Assembly (NCBI RefSeq): GCF_042685265.1
Contig: NZ_JBHUMX010000035.1
Reading direction: 5' to 3' (one strand)
Length of the DNA stretch: 64,000 bases
DNA from: Oceanobacillus_B kapialis
GTDB lineage: Bacteria; Bacillota; Bacilli; Bacillales; Amphibacillaceae
The notes under the pieces were generated by a model. It saw only the letters and a program-made list of their open reading frames with translations. It searched no databases and had not been told where the DNA came from. This document shows, in pieces, positions 1 to 8,789 of the stretch. The position numbers were made by a program, and so were the translations under genes. Positions within the stretch are counted from its first letter, which is position 1. The number at the start of each line of letters is the position of its first letter.

Positions 1-1
1 C

Positions 2-421
2 GGAAGAAACGGAATCGCGGCACAAGCTCTTGGAATTGCCCAAGGAGCACTCGATGCAGCAGTTACCTATGCGAAGGAAAGGGAGCAGTTTGGCAAGCCT
101 ATTGCTACAAACCAAGGTATTTCGTTTAAATTGGCAGATATGGCCACAGAAGTGGAGGCTTCCAGACTATTAACCTATCAGGCAGCCTGGTTAGAGTCTC
201 AAGGGCTGCCATACGGCAAAGCGTCAGCAATGTCAAAGTTATTTGCGGGGGATGCGGCAATGCGTATCACAGTAGAGGCTGTCCAAGTATTTGGAGGCTA
301 TGGTTATACCAAGGATTACCCAGTTGAAAGATATATGCGCGACGCTAAGATTACACAAATTTATGAGGGAACGAATGAAATACAACGGCTCGTTATCGGT
401 AGAATGTTGACCAAAGACTAG
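2..421 (+). CDS. Acyl-CoA dehydrogenase, C-terminal part (5' end cut by window)
   Basis: The frame is open from base 2 to a TAG at 419-421, so only the last ~139 residues are present. This is the C-terminal helical domain of an FAD-dependent acyl-CoA dehydrogenase. Family hallmarks are YAKEREQFGKPIA, the QVFGGYGYTKDYPVERYMRD stretch and IYEGTNEIQ, whose first Glu is the usual catalytic base of short/branched-chain members. The enzyme oxidises acyl-CoA to the 2,3-enoyl-CoA. It lies just upstream of a TetR gene and icmF, which suggests a branched-chain or short-chain fatty acid cluster extending leftwards. The exact substrate cannot be told from this fragment. Confidence 0.93.
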   Translation, partial: GRNGIAAQALGIAQGALDAAVTYAKEREQFGKPIATNQGISFKLADMATEVEASRLLTYQAAWLESQGLPYGKASAMSKLFAGDAAMRITVEAVQVFGGYGYTKDYPVERYMRDAKITQIYEGTNEIQRLVIGRMLTKD

Positions 422-455
422 TTATGACGGAGATGGTGATAAAGGGGGGATTCAG

Positions 456-1064
456 GTGACTGAGGAACAGGTTTTTTCAGCGGTGAAGGATAAAGAGCTG
501 GTGGAAAAAAGGCGTAAGCAAATGATTCAAGGTGCCCTTAATTTGTTTAAAGAAAAAGGGTTCCACCGCACGACAACCCGGGAAATTGCCAAAGAATCAG
601 GGTTTAGCATTGGCACATTATATGAATATATCCGAACAAAGGAAGACGTGTTGTTTTTAGTATGTGACGCTATCTATGAACAGGTACAAAACAGACTAAC
701 AGCGGTTATTCATGTGAAGGGTTCTCCGCTTGAAAAGCTTGTATCTGTAATTGATGCGTACTTTCGTTTAATGGATGAAATGCAAGAAGAAATCGTCATT
801 ATGTACCAGGAAGTAAAATCACTAAAGAAAAACTCAAAGGAATATGTACTGCAAAAAGAAAGAGAAATGGTGCAAATGCTAGAAAAAGTCATTGTGACAT
901 GTTTACCGGAGAGCGTTACGTCAAAAGATGCTATGCTTTTGGCAAATAACATCTTCATTCAGGGACAAATGTGGAGTTTTCGTCGCTGGATGCTTCACCG
1001 TGAGTTTACGATAGATGAGTATATTGAGCGACAAACCCAATTAATTTTACGCTCTCTTTCGTAG
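456..1064 (+). CDS. TetR family transcriptional regulator
   Basis: 202-residue TetR-type repressor. The start is GTG at 456, behind AAAGGGGGG. Residues ~20-65 form the helix-turn-helix domain, seen as FKEKGFHRTTTREIAKESG followed by FSIGTLYEYIRTKEDVL. The rest is the all-helical ligand/dimer domain. It is 34 bp after the acyl-CoA dehydrogenase and 26 bp before icmF, so the three are probably co-transcribed. An acyl-CoA-responsive repressor of this cluster is a reasonable inference from position only. Confidence 0.9.
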   Translation: MTEEQVFSAVKDKELVEKRRKQMIQGALNLFKEKGFHRTTTREIAKESGFSIGTLYEYIRTKEDVLFLVCDAIYEQVQNRLTAVIHVKGSPLEKLVSVIDAYFRLMDEMQEEIVIMYQEVKSLKKNSKEYVLQKEREMVQMLEKVIVTCLPESVTSKDAMLLANNIFIQGQMWSFRRWMLHREFTIDEYIERQTQLILRSLS

Positions 1065-1090
1065 GGAGCAAAAGAAGGAGAGGTAATAGT

Positions 1091-4000
1091 ATGGATCAAA
1101 GCATTTATAAGCCAGTTAATCCTGTTCGTTTTGTAACCGCATCTAGTCTTTTCGATGGCCATGATGCTTCGATTAATATCATGCGGCGAATTTTGCAGGC
1201 GAGCGGTGCTGAAGTAATTCACCTCGGTCATAATCGGTCGGTAGAAGATGTGGTACATGCTGCGATTCAAGAGGACGTCCAGGGTATCGCGATTTCTTCT
1301 TACCAAGGTGGACATGTGGAGTATTTTAAGTATATGGTCGACTTGTTAAAAGAGCTCGGTGCTTCCCATATCAGGGTATATGGCGGTGGCGGTGGTGTTA
1401 TAATTCCAAGAGAGATCAAGGAGCTACATGCATACGGTGTTGCACGAATTTTTTCTCCTGAGGATGGCCGTGAATTAGGGCTGCAAGGGATGATCAATCT
1501 GATGTTGAAGGAGTGTGATTATCTCCCGCCTATTAATACAGTAAAGGATCAGGAAGCGCTGGTAAATGGAGAGCGGCAAGCGATTGCCAGATTTATAACA
1601 TATATGGAAAACCAGGAAGTCGATGCCGATGAAAAGCAAGCTGTTTTACAGTCACTACAAGAAAAAAGCATAAAAAGTATTCCGGTTTTAGGGATTACGG
1701 GGACAGGCGGAGCGGGAAAAAGCTCCTTAACAGATGAACTGATTCGCCGGTTTATTCATGGCATTCCCAATAAAAAAATTGCCATTATCTCCATTGACCC
1801 GACGAAAAGGAAAACAGGAGGCGCCTTGCTTGGTGACCGGATTCGTATGAATGCTATCTTCTCCGAAAGGGTTTATATGCGTTCACTAGCCACACGTGAT
1901 TCTCACAGTGAGTTGTCAAAGGCCATTCAGGATGTGCTTGATGTGGTGCGTGCTTCTGGCTACGACTTTATTATTGTAGAAACAAGCGGAATCGGGCAGG
2001 GGGATGCGGCAATAACCGATGTGACAGACCTTTCCATGTATGTCATGACAGCCGAATTTGGAGCACCTACCCAGCTTGAGAAGATCGACATGATTGATTA
2101 TGCCGATTTTATTGTCATTAATAAGTTTGAACAAAAAGGATCAGAGGATGCATTAAATCAGGTGCGGAAGCAGTATGAACGAAGTCATATGCTGTTCCAT
2201 GAAGATAAAACGAAGTTCCCGATCTTCGGCACGATCGCCAGTCAATTTAATGATGCAGGCACAAATGCTCTGTTTGCTTCACTCATCGATAAAATCAATG
2301 AAACATATAACTGGGGCGACGAAGCTGACTTTAAACGCCATGTCATAGCGGAAAAGCAGAACATGATTATTACAAATGAACGCAGGCATTATTTACGCGA
2401 GATTGCCACACATGTGCGGCATTATCATCAAACTGCTGAAAAGCAAGCGGATGTTGCCAGAAAGCTGTACCAGCTGCAAGCAGCAGTTGAAATGGTAGAA
2501 GATGAGGCTACGAAAACAAGCCTACAGCAATTGATCGAACATTATGAAGGACTGCTGGATAATCGATCCCAGCAACTGCTTGACTCTTGGGAAGACAGGA
2601 AGAAGGCGTACAGCCAGGATAAAATGTCTTTTAAAGTGCGAGATAAAGAGATTGAAATGGATATTGTGACAGAATCACTTTCTGGCTTGCACATTCCAAA
2701 GGTAGCTTTTCCAAAATACCAGGACTGGGGTGAGCGACTGTATTGGTTAATGAGAGAAAATGTCCCTGGGGCGTTTCCATTTACAGCAGGAGTGTTTCCA
2801 TTTAAACGGAAGGGCGAGGATCCAACAAGGCAATTTGCAGGAGAAGGAACCCCGGAGCGTACTAACAGGCGCTTTCACTATTTATCCAAAAATGAAGACG
2901 CGAAACGACTTTCAACCGCATTTGATTCGGTTACATTATATGGCGAAGACCCTGCGCACAGGCCGGATATTTATGGGAAGGTCGGGGAAAGTGGGGTCAA
3001 CATTTGTACCCTTGATGACATGAAAAAGCTGTACGCCGGTTTTGATTTATCAAGTCCTTTAGCCTCTGTTTCTATGACAATCAATGGCCCGGCACCAATT
3101 ATTTTAGCGATGTATTTTAATACGGCTATTGACCAACAGGTGGAAAAATTTAAACAAGAGCAAGACAGAGAACCTTCGGAAGCAGAATATGAAGAGATAA
3201 AACAAGAGACCATTGCAGTTGTACGTGGGACAGTGCAAGCAGATATTTTGAAGGAAGATCAGGGGCAAAATACCTGTATCTTTTCCACAGAGTTTGCTTT
3301 AAGAATGATGGGGGATATTCAACAGTACTTTATTGATAATAAGGTACGAAACTATTATTCTGTTTCTATTTCTGGTTATCATATTGCTGAAGCGGGTGCC
3401 AACCCGATTACACAACTGGCATTTACATTGGCAAATGGATTTACGTATGTGGAATATTATTTAAGCAGGGGAATGGATATTAATAAATTTGCTCCGAACC
3501 TCTCCTTCTTTTTCTCGAATGGCCTTGATCCCGAGTATTCCGTGATTGGCAGGGTAGCAAGGCGGATTTGGGCGATTACGATGCGTGATAAATATGGTGC
3601 GAATGAACGTAGTCAGAAGCTTAAATATCATATCCAAACATCGGGTCGTTCTCTACATGCACAGGAAATTGACTTTAATGACATCCGAACAACCCTACAA
3701 GCATTGCTTGCGATTCAGGATAATACGAATTCTCTCCACACCAATGCATATGATGAGGCAATTACAACGCCAACAGAAGAATCGGTGCGCAGAGCGATGG
3801 CGATTCAATTGATCATTAGTAAAGAATATGGGCTGGCTAAAAATGAAAATGCCTTACAGGGTTCTTATATTATCGACGAATTAACAGATTTAGTAGAAGA
3901 AGCGGTCCTTCAGGAATTTGATAAAATGAATGACCGTGGCGGAGTGCTCGGTGCAATGGAAAGGCAATATCAGAGAGGGAAAATACAGGAGGAATCGCTG

Positions 4001-4330
4001 TACTATGAAGGGAAAAAGCATTCAGGAGAGTTGCCTATTATTGGGGTGAACACCTATTTAAACCCTAACCCACCATCTGAGGATCAAATCGATTCCATGG
4101 AGTTGGCACGAGCCTCCAAAGAGGAAAAAGAACATCAAATTGCAGAGCTTCGCCGTTTTCAGCAAGAACATAAAGACCATACAGAGAAGGCTTTAGAGCA
4201 ATTGAAGAAAGTGGCGGCTTCAGGCGGAAATATTTTTGCAGAACTAATGGAAACCGTGAAAGTAGCCAGCCTCGGCCAAATCACCAACGCCCTCTACGAA
4301 GTAGGCGGACAATATAGGAGAAATATGTAA
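1091..4330 (+). CDS. icmF: Fused isobutyryl-CoA mutase IcmF
   Basis: 1079 residues, matching the size of Geobacillus-type IcmF. It interconverts isobutyryl-CoA and n-butyryl-CoA by adenosylcobalamin radical chemistry. Domains in order: a B12-binding domain with DGHDASIN at residues 22-29 (His24 would be the lower cobalt ligand); a MeaB-like G-protein chaperone domain with Walker A GITGTGGAGKSS at ~201-212; a linker; and the mutase TIM barrel in the C-terminal half, including FPFTAGVFPFKRKGEDPTRQ and YYSVSISGYHIAEAGANP. The fusion order (B12 domain, G-protein, mutase) separates it from plain methylmalonyl-CoA mutase. Start ATG at 1091 follows AGGAGAGG. Confidence 0.95.
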   Translation: MDQSIYKPVNPVRFVTASSLFDGHDASINIMRRILQASGAEVIHLGHNRSVEDVVHAAIQEDVQGIAISSYQGGHVEYFKYMVDLLKELGASHIRVYGGGGGVIIPREIKELHAYGVARIFSPEDGRELGLQGMINLMLKECDYLPPINTVKDQEALVNGERQAIARFITYMENQEVDADEKQAVLQSLQEKSIKSIPVLGITGTGGAGKSSLTDELIRRFIHGIPNKKIAIISIDPTKRKTGGALLGDRIRMNAIFSERVYMRSLATRDSHSELSKAIQDVLDVVRASGYDFIIVETSGIGQGDAAITDVTDLSMYVMTAEFGAPTQLEKIDMIDYADFIVINKFEQKGSEDALNQVRKQYERSHMLFHEDKTKFPIFGTIASQFNDAGTNALFASLIDKINETYNWGDEADFKRHVIAEKQNMIITNERRHYLREIATHVRHYHQTAEKQADVARKLYQLQAAVEMVEDEATKTSLQQLIEHYEGLLDNRSQQLLDSWEDRKKAYSQDKMSFKVRDKEIEMDIVTESLSGLHIPKVAFPKYQDWGERLYWLMRENVPGAFPFTAGVFPFKRKGEDPTRQFAGEGTPERTNRRFHYLSKNEDAKRLSTAFDSVTLYGEDPAHRPDIYGKVGESGVNICTLDDMKKLYAGFDLSSPLASVSMTINGPAPIILAMYFNTAIDQQVEKFKQEQDREPSEAEYEEIKQETIAVVRGTVQADILKEDQGQNTCIFSTEFALRMMGDIQQYFIDNKVRNYYSVSISGYHIAEAGANPITQLAFTLANGFTYVEYYLSRGMDINKFAPNLSFFFSNGLDPEYSVIGRVARRIWAITMRDKYGANERSQKLKYHIQTSGRSLHAQEIDFNDIRTTLQALLAIQDNTNSLHTNAYDEAITTPTEESVRRAMAIQLIISKEYGLAKNENALQGSYIIDELTDLVEEAVLQEFDKMNDRGGVLGAMERQYQRGKIQEESLYYEGKKHSGELPIIGVNTYLNPNPPSEDQIDSMELARASKEEKEHQIAELRRFQQEHKDHTEKALEQLKKVAASGGNIFAELMETVKVASLGQITNALYEVGGQYRRNM

Positions 4331-4428
4331 GATTACACGTGGCTAGCCAAAACGAAGTAAAAATGTGTAACATGCTTAGCAAATGGATAAATATCTTTAA
4401 TAGAATAGAAATGGGCTAAAAGGTGTGA

Positions 4429-4500
4429 CAATAAAGTGAGACTTCATTTGGTGGGGGGGTTCTCTTCCTCCTCCACCAAATGTTAGTTGAACGAATCGGG
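4429..4500 (+). repeat. Dispersed repeat family 2, copy with hairpin
   Basis: Within the 450-bp gap between icmF and rpoE. The stretch contains AAAGTGAGACTTCATTTGG and a perfect 10-bp hairpin (4445-4454 with 4473-4482) around a pyrimidine-rich loop. Related sequence recurs at 57329-57433 and, inverted, at 53042-53116. It may double as the icmF terminator, but no T-tract follows. Apart from a TATAAT at 4683-4688 that may be the rpoE -10 element, I see nothing else in this gap. Confidence 0.65.
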
Positions 4501-4781
4501 ATAAAGCTGAAAAACACGCCTTTTTCTTTTTTTCTATAGCATAAAGGCAGTATATTTGTTTATAATGAATGGTATGGTTCTATTTTCTTCCATGTATTTT
4601 TGACTTGGAAGGAAACAAATTTCCTGCATGATAGGATACATACATGATGACATTTTACTTTATACCTTATTCTTATTTATAGTATAATGAGTTCTACTAT
4701 CATTTCATGTGGAAAAGAAGTGTTAAAGATACATTAGGCTCTAGTAAGCCTTGAATATATAAGTAAAGGGAGTGCGTTACC

Positions 4782-5285
4782 GTGAGCTTGGCGAATTACA
4801 GCCACGAAGAGAGCAAGAAATTATCCATGATTGAGTTGGCAAATGCCATCATGTTTGATGAAAAAAAGGCGATGAATTTTAGAGACGTTTTTGAAAAGAT
4901 TGCGGAAATAAAAGGATTTTCTGAGGAAGAGAAACAGGCTAATATTGCCCAGTTTTATACTGATCTAAATGTTGACGGTCGTTTTATTACGATCGGTTCC
5001 AATATGTGGGGTCTGAAACGCTGGTATCCTGTAGAAGCAATGGATGAAGAAGTTACGGCAGCACCGAAAAAGAAAAAGAAAACAAAGAAGAAAAAGAAAG
5101 AAGAAGAATCATTGGATCTTGTGGAAGAAGAATTGGATATTGTTGACGAAGATATCGAGGAAATGGCAGATGACTTTGACGATGATGAAGAAGATGAGTT
5201 CGACACAGATCTGGAAGAAGAGTTTGACGAGGACGTTAACGACGACTTTGATAATGACGATGATGACGACGAGGACGATAAGTAA
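4782..5285 (+). CDS. rpoE: DNA-directed RNA polymerase subunit delta
   Basis: 167 residues, start GTG at 4782 behind AAAGGGAG. The N-terminal ~90 residues form the HARE-HTH domain of RpoE (IAQFYTDLNVDGRFITIGSNMWGL). A Lys-rich patch follows at ~95-108, then an almost entirely Asp/Glu tail to the end, as in B. subtilis delta. Delta binds core RNA polymerase, displaces nucleic acids and promotes recycling. It lies directly upstream of pyrG as in other Bacillaceae. The acidic tail explains the low-complexity reading frames in the other phases. Confidence 0.96.
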   Translation: MSLANYSHEESKKLSMIELANAIMFDEKKAMNFRDVFEKIAEIKGFSEEEKQANIAQFYTDLNVDGRFITIGSNMWGLKRWYPVEAMDEEVTAAPKKKKKTKKKKKEEESLDLVEEELDIVDEDIEEMADDFDDDEEDEFDTDLEEEFDEDVNDDFDNDDDDDEDDK

Positions 5286-5307
5286 TTCTCATCATCTGAA
5301 ATCTATC

Positions 5308-5336
5308 TTGACTTTTGGAATGTAGATGGGTACAAT
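5308..5336 (+). promoter_or_regulatory. pyrG sigma-A promoter
   Basis: TTGACT (5308-5313), 17-bp spacer, TACAAT (5331-5336). The first purine run 7 bp downstream is GGGCTC at 5344, the same start sequence known for the B. subtilis pyrG transcript. Confidence 0.8.
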
Positions 5337-5343
5337 TCTTATT

Positions 5344-5408
5344 GGGCTCTTTAAATGAACTTTCAAAGCGTTTCCCCTACCTAGTGGGGGAGGCGCTTTT
5401 ATTTTTTT
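5344..5408 (+). promoter_or_regulatory. pyrG CTP-sensing attenuator (reiterative transcription type)
   Basis: The predicted transcript begins GGGCUC. A terminator hairpin follows: 5365-5378 pairs with 5386-5399 (AAAGCG/CGCTTT closing stem, CCCC/GGGG core), then a T-rich tract. The 5' arm is C/U-rich (TTTCCCCTACC). In B. subtilis, low CTP stalls polymerase at the C in position 4 and non-templated Gs are added. The poly-G leader then pairs with the C/U-rich arm and blocks termination. All parts are visible here. The hairpin also terminates rpoE transcripts. Confidence 0.82.
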
Positions 5409-5578
5409 GTACACGTATTATGCCCATTCCCTTTTGTCTAATCACATATCGATATGGACTAGCATACCTCGTTGAAATAGAGGAACAGTAAGGGGTAGGG
5501 AGAAAATACGATTACCGAGCGTTTCCTGGATAAATGCCTTAAAGGCGATGAATAAAACATATAGAAAGAGGTAGTTGG

Positions 5579-7192
5579 ATGACTAATTATATTTTTGTAA
5601 CCGGTGGTGTAGTGTCGTCACTTGGGAAAGGAATAACTGCTGCTTCACTTGGCCGTTTACTTAAAAATCGTGGATTAAAGGTAACGATTCAGAAATTTGA
5701 TCCGTATATTAATGTGGATCCAGGAACGATGAGTCCTTATCAGCATGGTGAAGTGTTTGTTACAGAGGATGGCGCGGAAACGGATCTAGATTTAGGGCAT
5801 TATGAGCGGTTTATTGACATTAACTTAAACCAGTTCAGTAACATTACGACAGGGAAAGTTTACTCCAGTGTTATCCGTAAAGAACGTCGTGGAGATTATT
5901 TGGGAGGAACAGTCCAGGTTATCCCGCATATTACCAATGAAATTAAAGACCAGGTGTTCCGAGCTGGAGAAGCGACTGGGGCTGATGTGGTCATCACAGA
6001 AATTGGTGGTACTGTAGGGGATATTGAATCTCTACCTTTCTTAGAGGCGATTCGCCAAATTAAAAACGAGGTTGGCAAGGATAGTGTGATGTATCTACAT
6101 TGTACGCTTGTCCCATATATTAAAGCTGCTGGTGAGATGAAGACAAAGCCGACTCAGCATAGTGTGAAAGAATTGCGTTCATTGGGGATCCAGCCTGATG
6201 TCATCGTGTTGCGAACAGAACATGCGATTAGCAAGGAAATGAAAGAGAAAATCGCGTTGTTCTGCGATATTAATGAAAAAGCTGTCATTGAGATGATGGA
6301 TGCAGACACATTGTACCAGGTGCCTATTTCCCTGCAAGAGCAAAAGCTTGATCAGATCACATGTGACCACTTTGGCTTGAATTGCCAGTCTGCAGAAATG
6401 GAAGACTGGAAACAGCTTGTTTCAAAAGTTCGTTCCCTTTCTAAAAAGGTAGACATCGGTCTTGTAGGAAAATACGTAGAACTACCAGATGCTTATATTT
6501 CAGTGGTAGAAGCATTGAAGCATGCCGGTTTCGCCTTTGATACGGATATTAAAGTGCATTGGATTAACTCCGAGAAGCTAGATAAAGAACAAATGAAGGA
6601 AGCATTGGATAATGTGGATGGTATTCTTGTTCCAGGCGGGTTTGGAGATCGTGGAATCGAAGGAAAAATTGAAGCAATTCGATATGCGAGAGAGAATAAT
6701 GTTCCATTCTTTGGTATCTGTCTAGGAATGCAGCTTGCAACAGTAGAATTTGCAAGAAATGTACTTGGCCTAGAAGGCGCACATTCAGCAGAAATTGATC
6801 CACAAACGCCATACCCTATTATTGATCTATTACCTGAACAAAAAGATATTGCAGATCTAGGTGGAACATTAAGACTTGGCCTGTACCCATGCAAATTGCA
6901 AGATGGTACGAAGACCAAAGCAGCATACGGTGGGGAAGATTATATTGAAGAACGTCATCGTCATCGCTATGAATTCAATAATGCTTTCCGTGACCAAATG
7001 GCTGAAAAAGGTTTTATTTTCTCAGGGACAAGTCCTGACGGAAGATTGGTAGAAACAATTGAGATTGAAGACCACTCTTGGTTTGTAGCATGTCAATTCC
7101 ATCCTGAATTCACGTCACGCCCAACAAGACCTCAATCACTTTTCAAAGGTTTCATTGGAGCGGCAGTGGAAAATCAATCTGTGTCAAAATAA
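5579..7192 (+). CDS. pyrG: CTP synthase
   Basis: 537 residues, full length. It converts UTP to CTP using ATP and glutamine, the last step of pyrimidine nucleotide synthesis. The N-terminal amidoligase domain (~1-270) has the P-loop GGVVSSLGKGI near the start and KFDPYINVDPGTMSPYQHGE. The C-terminal class I glutamine amidotransferase domain carries the nucleophile Cys in FFGICLGMQLA and the His/Glu pair in CQFHPEF. Start ATG at 5579 follows AAAGAGG. Expression is governed by the upstream attenuator. Confidence 0.98.
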   Translation: MTNYIFVTGGVVSSLGKGITAASLGRLLKNRGLKVTIQKFDPYINVDPGTMSPYQHGEVFVTEDGAETDLDLGHYERFIDINLNQFSNITTGKVYSSVIRKERRGDYLGGTVQVIPHITNEIKDQVFRAGEATGADVVITEIGGTVGDIESLPFLEAIRQIKNEVGKDSVMYLHCTLVPYIKAAGEMKTKPTQHSVKELRSLGIQPDVIVLRTEHAISKEMKEKIALFCDINEKAVIEMMDADTLYQVPISLQEQKLDQITCDHFGLNCQSAEMEDWKQLVSKVRSLSKKVDIGLVGKYVELPDAYISVVEALKHAGFAFDTDIKVHWINSEKLDKEQMKEALDNVDGILVPGGFGDRGIEGKIEAIRYARENNVPFFGICLGMQLATVEFARNVLGLEGAHSAEIDPQTPYPIIDLLPEQKDIADLGGTLRLGLYPCKLQDGTKTKAAYGGEDYIEERHRHRYEFNNAFRDQMAEKGFIFSGTSPDGRLVETIEIEDHSWFVACQFHPEFTSRPTRPQSLFKGFIGAAVENQSVSK

Positions 7193-7204
7193 AACTTATT
7201 AATA

Positions 7205-7291
7205 AACCGAGTAGCGCAGGGGTACCGACCCCCGAAAGTTATATTTTTCACTCTAACTTTTGGGGGTAACCACCAGGCTATTCGGTTTTTA
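7205..7291 (+). terminator. Nested two-stem structure/terminator after pyrG
   Basis: Outer stem 7205-7215 with 7277-7287 (AACCGAGTAGC/GCTATTCGGTT, one G-U), followed by a T run. Inside it is a second 14-bp stem, 7228-7241 with 7254-7267 (one G-U). GGGGT upstream of the inner stem could instead pair with ACCCC at its 5' arm, an alternative fold. Confidence 0.75.
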
Positions 7292-7337
7292 TTTAAGCTT
7301 TTAGTTTAGGAGCTTCGCCATCATTTTCTTAAAACAA

Positions 7338-7366
7338 GAAGGAGATTGACGGCTTTTAGCGAAATA
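7338..7366 (+). promoter_or_regulatory. Candidate sigma-H promoter of spo0F
   Basis: GAAGGAGAT at 7338-7346 resembles the sigma-H -35 consensus RnAGGAwWW. After 11 bp comes AGCGAAATA at 7358-7366, close to RnnGAATww but with GAAA in place of GAAT. B. subtilis spo0F is known to have a sigma-H promoter. The match is visible by eye only. Confidence 0.42.
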
Positions 7367-7413
7367 CATAAAGTAGAGACAACAGGAAGCTTAAACGAAA
7401 GGGGTAGTGTTAT

Positions 7414-7779
7414 GTGTTTAAGAAAAAGATACTGATAGTCGATGATCAACCAGGGATACGATTGCTTTTAACAGATATCCTTCAGGCAGAAGGGCATCAT
7501 ACAGACACAGCTCAAACTGGGAAAGAAGCCGTAGATAAACTAAAAGAGCATACATACCATCTTGTTTTATTGGATTATAATCTTCCAATAATGGACGGCG
7601 GCGAAATTCTAAAATACTTGGAAAAATATAATATTACGGTGCCAATTATTGTAATGAGTGGTCTATCTGATCAGGTGGAAGAGGAAATTAGTGGATATTC
7701 TAATGTCAAACAGGTACTCGGCAAGCCTTTTAATATTGTTGATGTTCGGAATTTAACTAGACAAGTCCTGGGTTCATAG
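7414..7779 (+). CDS. spo0F: Sporulation phosphorelay response regulator Spo0F
   Basis: 121-residue single-domain receiver, start GTG at 7414 with AAAGGGG upstream; the ATG two bases earlier is out of frame and stops at once. The acidic pocket is D10-D11, the phosphoacceptor D54 (LVLLDYNLP), the switch Ser at 82 (Thr in B. subtilis) and K104 (LGKPF). There is no output domain, so it is the phosphate carrier between sensor kinases and Spo0B/Spo0A. It sits between pyrG and fbaA, as in B. subtilis. Confidence 0.96.
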   Translation: MFKKKILIVDDQPGIRLLLTDILQAEGHHTDTAQTGKEAVDKLKEHTYHLVLLDYNLPIMDGGEILKYLEKYNITVPIIVMSGLSDQVEEEISGYSNVKQVLGKPFNIVDVRNLTRQVLGS

Positions 7780-7881
7780 CCACTATTGTTGCGCACTCGT
7801 GCTGTTGTTGGTATTCTTATATTGTAGTTAAAACATATTTAATGTAGATGAAAATATTCATCTATAGAGGAGGACATCGTA

Positions 7882-8739
7882 ATGCCGTTAGTATCAATGA
7901 AAGAAATGCTTGAACAAGGAAAAGCCAAAGGTTATGCAGTTGGACAGTTCAACATTAATAACCTGGAATATGTACAAGCAATTCTTCAAGCAGCTGAAGA
8001 AGAAAAATCACCGGTAATCCTTGGCGTATCTGAAGGTGCTGGAAGATATATGGGTGGGTTTAAAGTTGTTGTAACAATGGTTAAATCACTAATGGAGGCT
8101 TACAATACAACTGTTCCTGTAGCTATCCATCTTGATCATGGTTCAAGCTTCGCAAAATGTGCGGAAGCAATTCATGCTGGTTTCACATCTGTTATGATTG
8201 ATGCTTCACACGATCCACTAGAAGAAAATATTGAAGTAACTTCTAAAGTAGTAGAACTTGCTCATATTCATGGTGTATCTGTAGAGGCCGAGCTTGGAAC
8301 AGTTGGTGGACAAGAAGACGACGTTATTGCAGAAGGCGTTATTTACGCAGATCCAAAAGAATGTCTAAAGCTTGTTAATGCAACAGGAATTGATTGCCTT
8401 GCACCAGCATTAGGTTCTGTTCATGGACCATACAAAGGTGAACCAAACCTAGGCTTTGCTGAAATGGAAGAGATCTCTAAAACAATTGAGCTTCCGTTAG
8501 TACTGCACGGTGGAACTGGTATCCCGACAAAAGATATTCAACGTTCTATTTCTTATGGAACAGCGAAAATCAATGTAAACACTGAAAACCAGGTTGCACA
8601 GGCAAAAGCTGTACGTAAAGTGCTTGAAGAAAAACCTGAACTATATGACCCACGTAAATACCTAGGGCCTGGTACAGAAGCAATCAAGCAAACTGTTATT
8701 GGTAAAATGCGTGAATTTGGTTCTTCAAACCAAGCGTAA
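7882..8739 (+). CDS. fbaA: Class II fructose-bisphosphate aldolase
   Basis: 285 residues. Zn-dependent aldolase of glycolysis and gluconeogenesis, cleaving fructose 1,6-bisphosphate to DHAP and G3P. Metal ligands are visible in HLDHGSS, and phosphate- and substrate-binding motifs in GSVHGPYKG and LHGGTGIP. NVNTEN near the C-terminus is typical. Start ATG at 7882 follows AGAGGAGG. It precedes tal by 50 bp, probably in one carbon-metabolism transcript. Confidence 0.97.
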   Translation: MPLVSMKEMLEQGKAKGYAVGQFNINNLEYVQAILQAAEEEKSPVILGVSEGAGRYMGGFKVVVTMVKSLMEAYNTTVPVAIHLDHGSSFAKCAEAIHAGFTSVMIDASHDPLEENIEVTSKVVELAHIHGVSVEAELGTVGGQEDDVIAEGVIYADPKECLKLVNATGIDCLAPALGSVHGPYKGEPNLGFAEMEEISKTIELPLVLHGGTGIPTKDIQRSISYGTAKINVNTENQVAQAKAVRKVLEEKPELYDPRKYLGPGTEAIKQTVIGKMREFGSSNQA

Positions 8740-8789
8740 ATTAGTACCCTTTATGAAATTTTAATATGGGAAGAATGGAGGCGATTAAG

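Noticed and set aside
4955..5325. Lys-rich and Ser-rich frames overlapping the end of rpoE
   Set aside because: Shadows of the acidic GAT/GAA codon tail of RpoE read in other frames.
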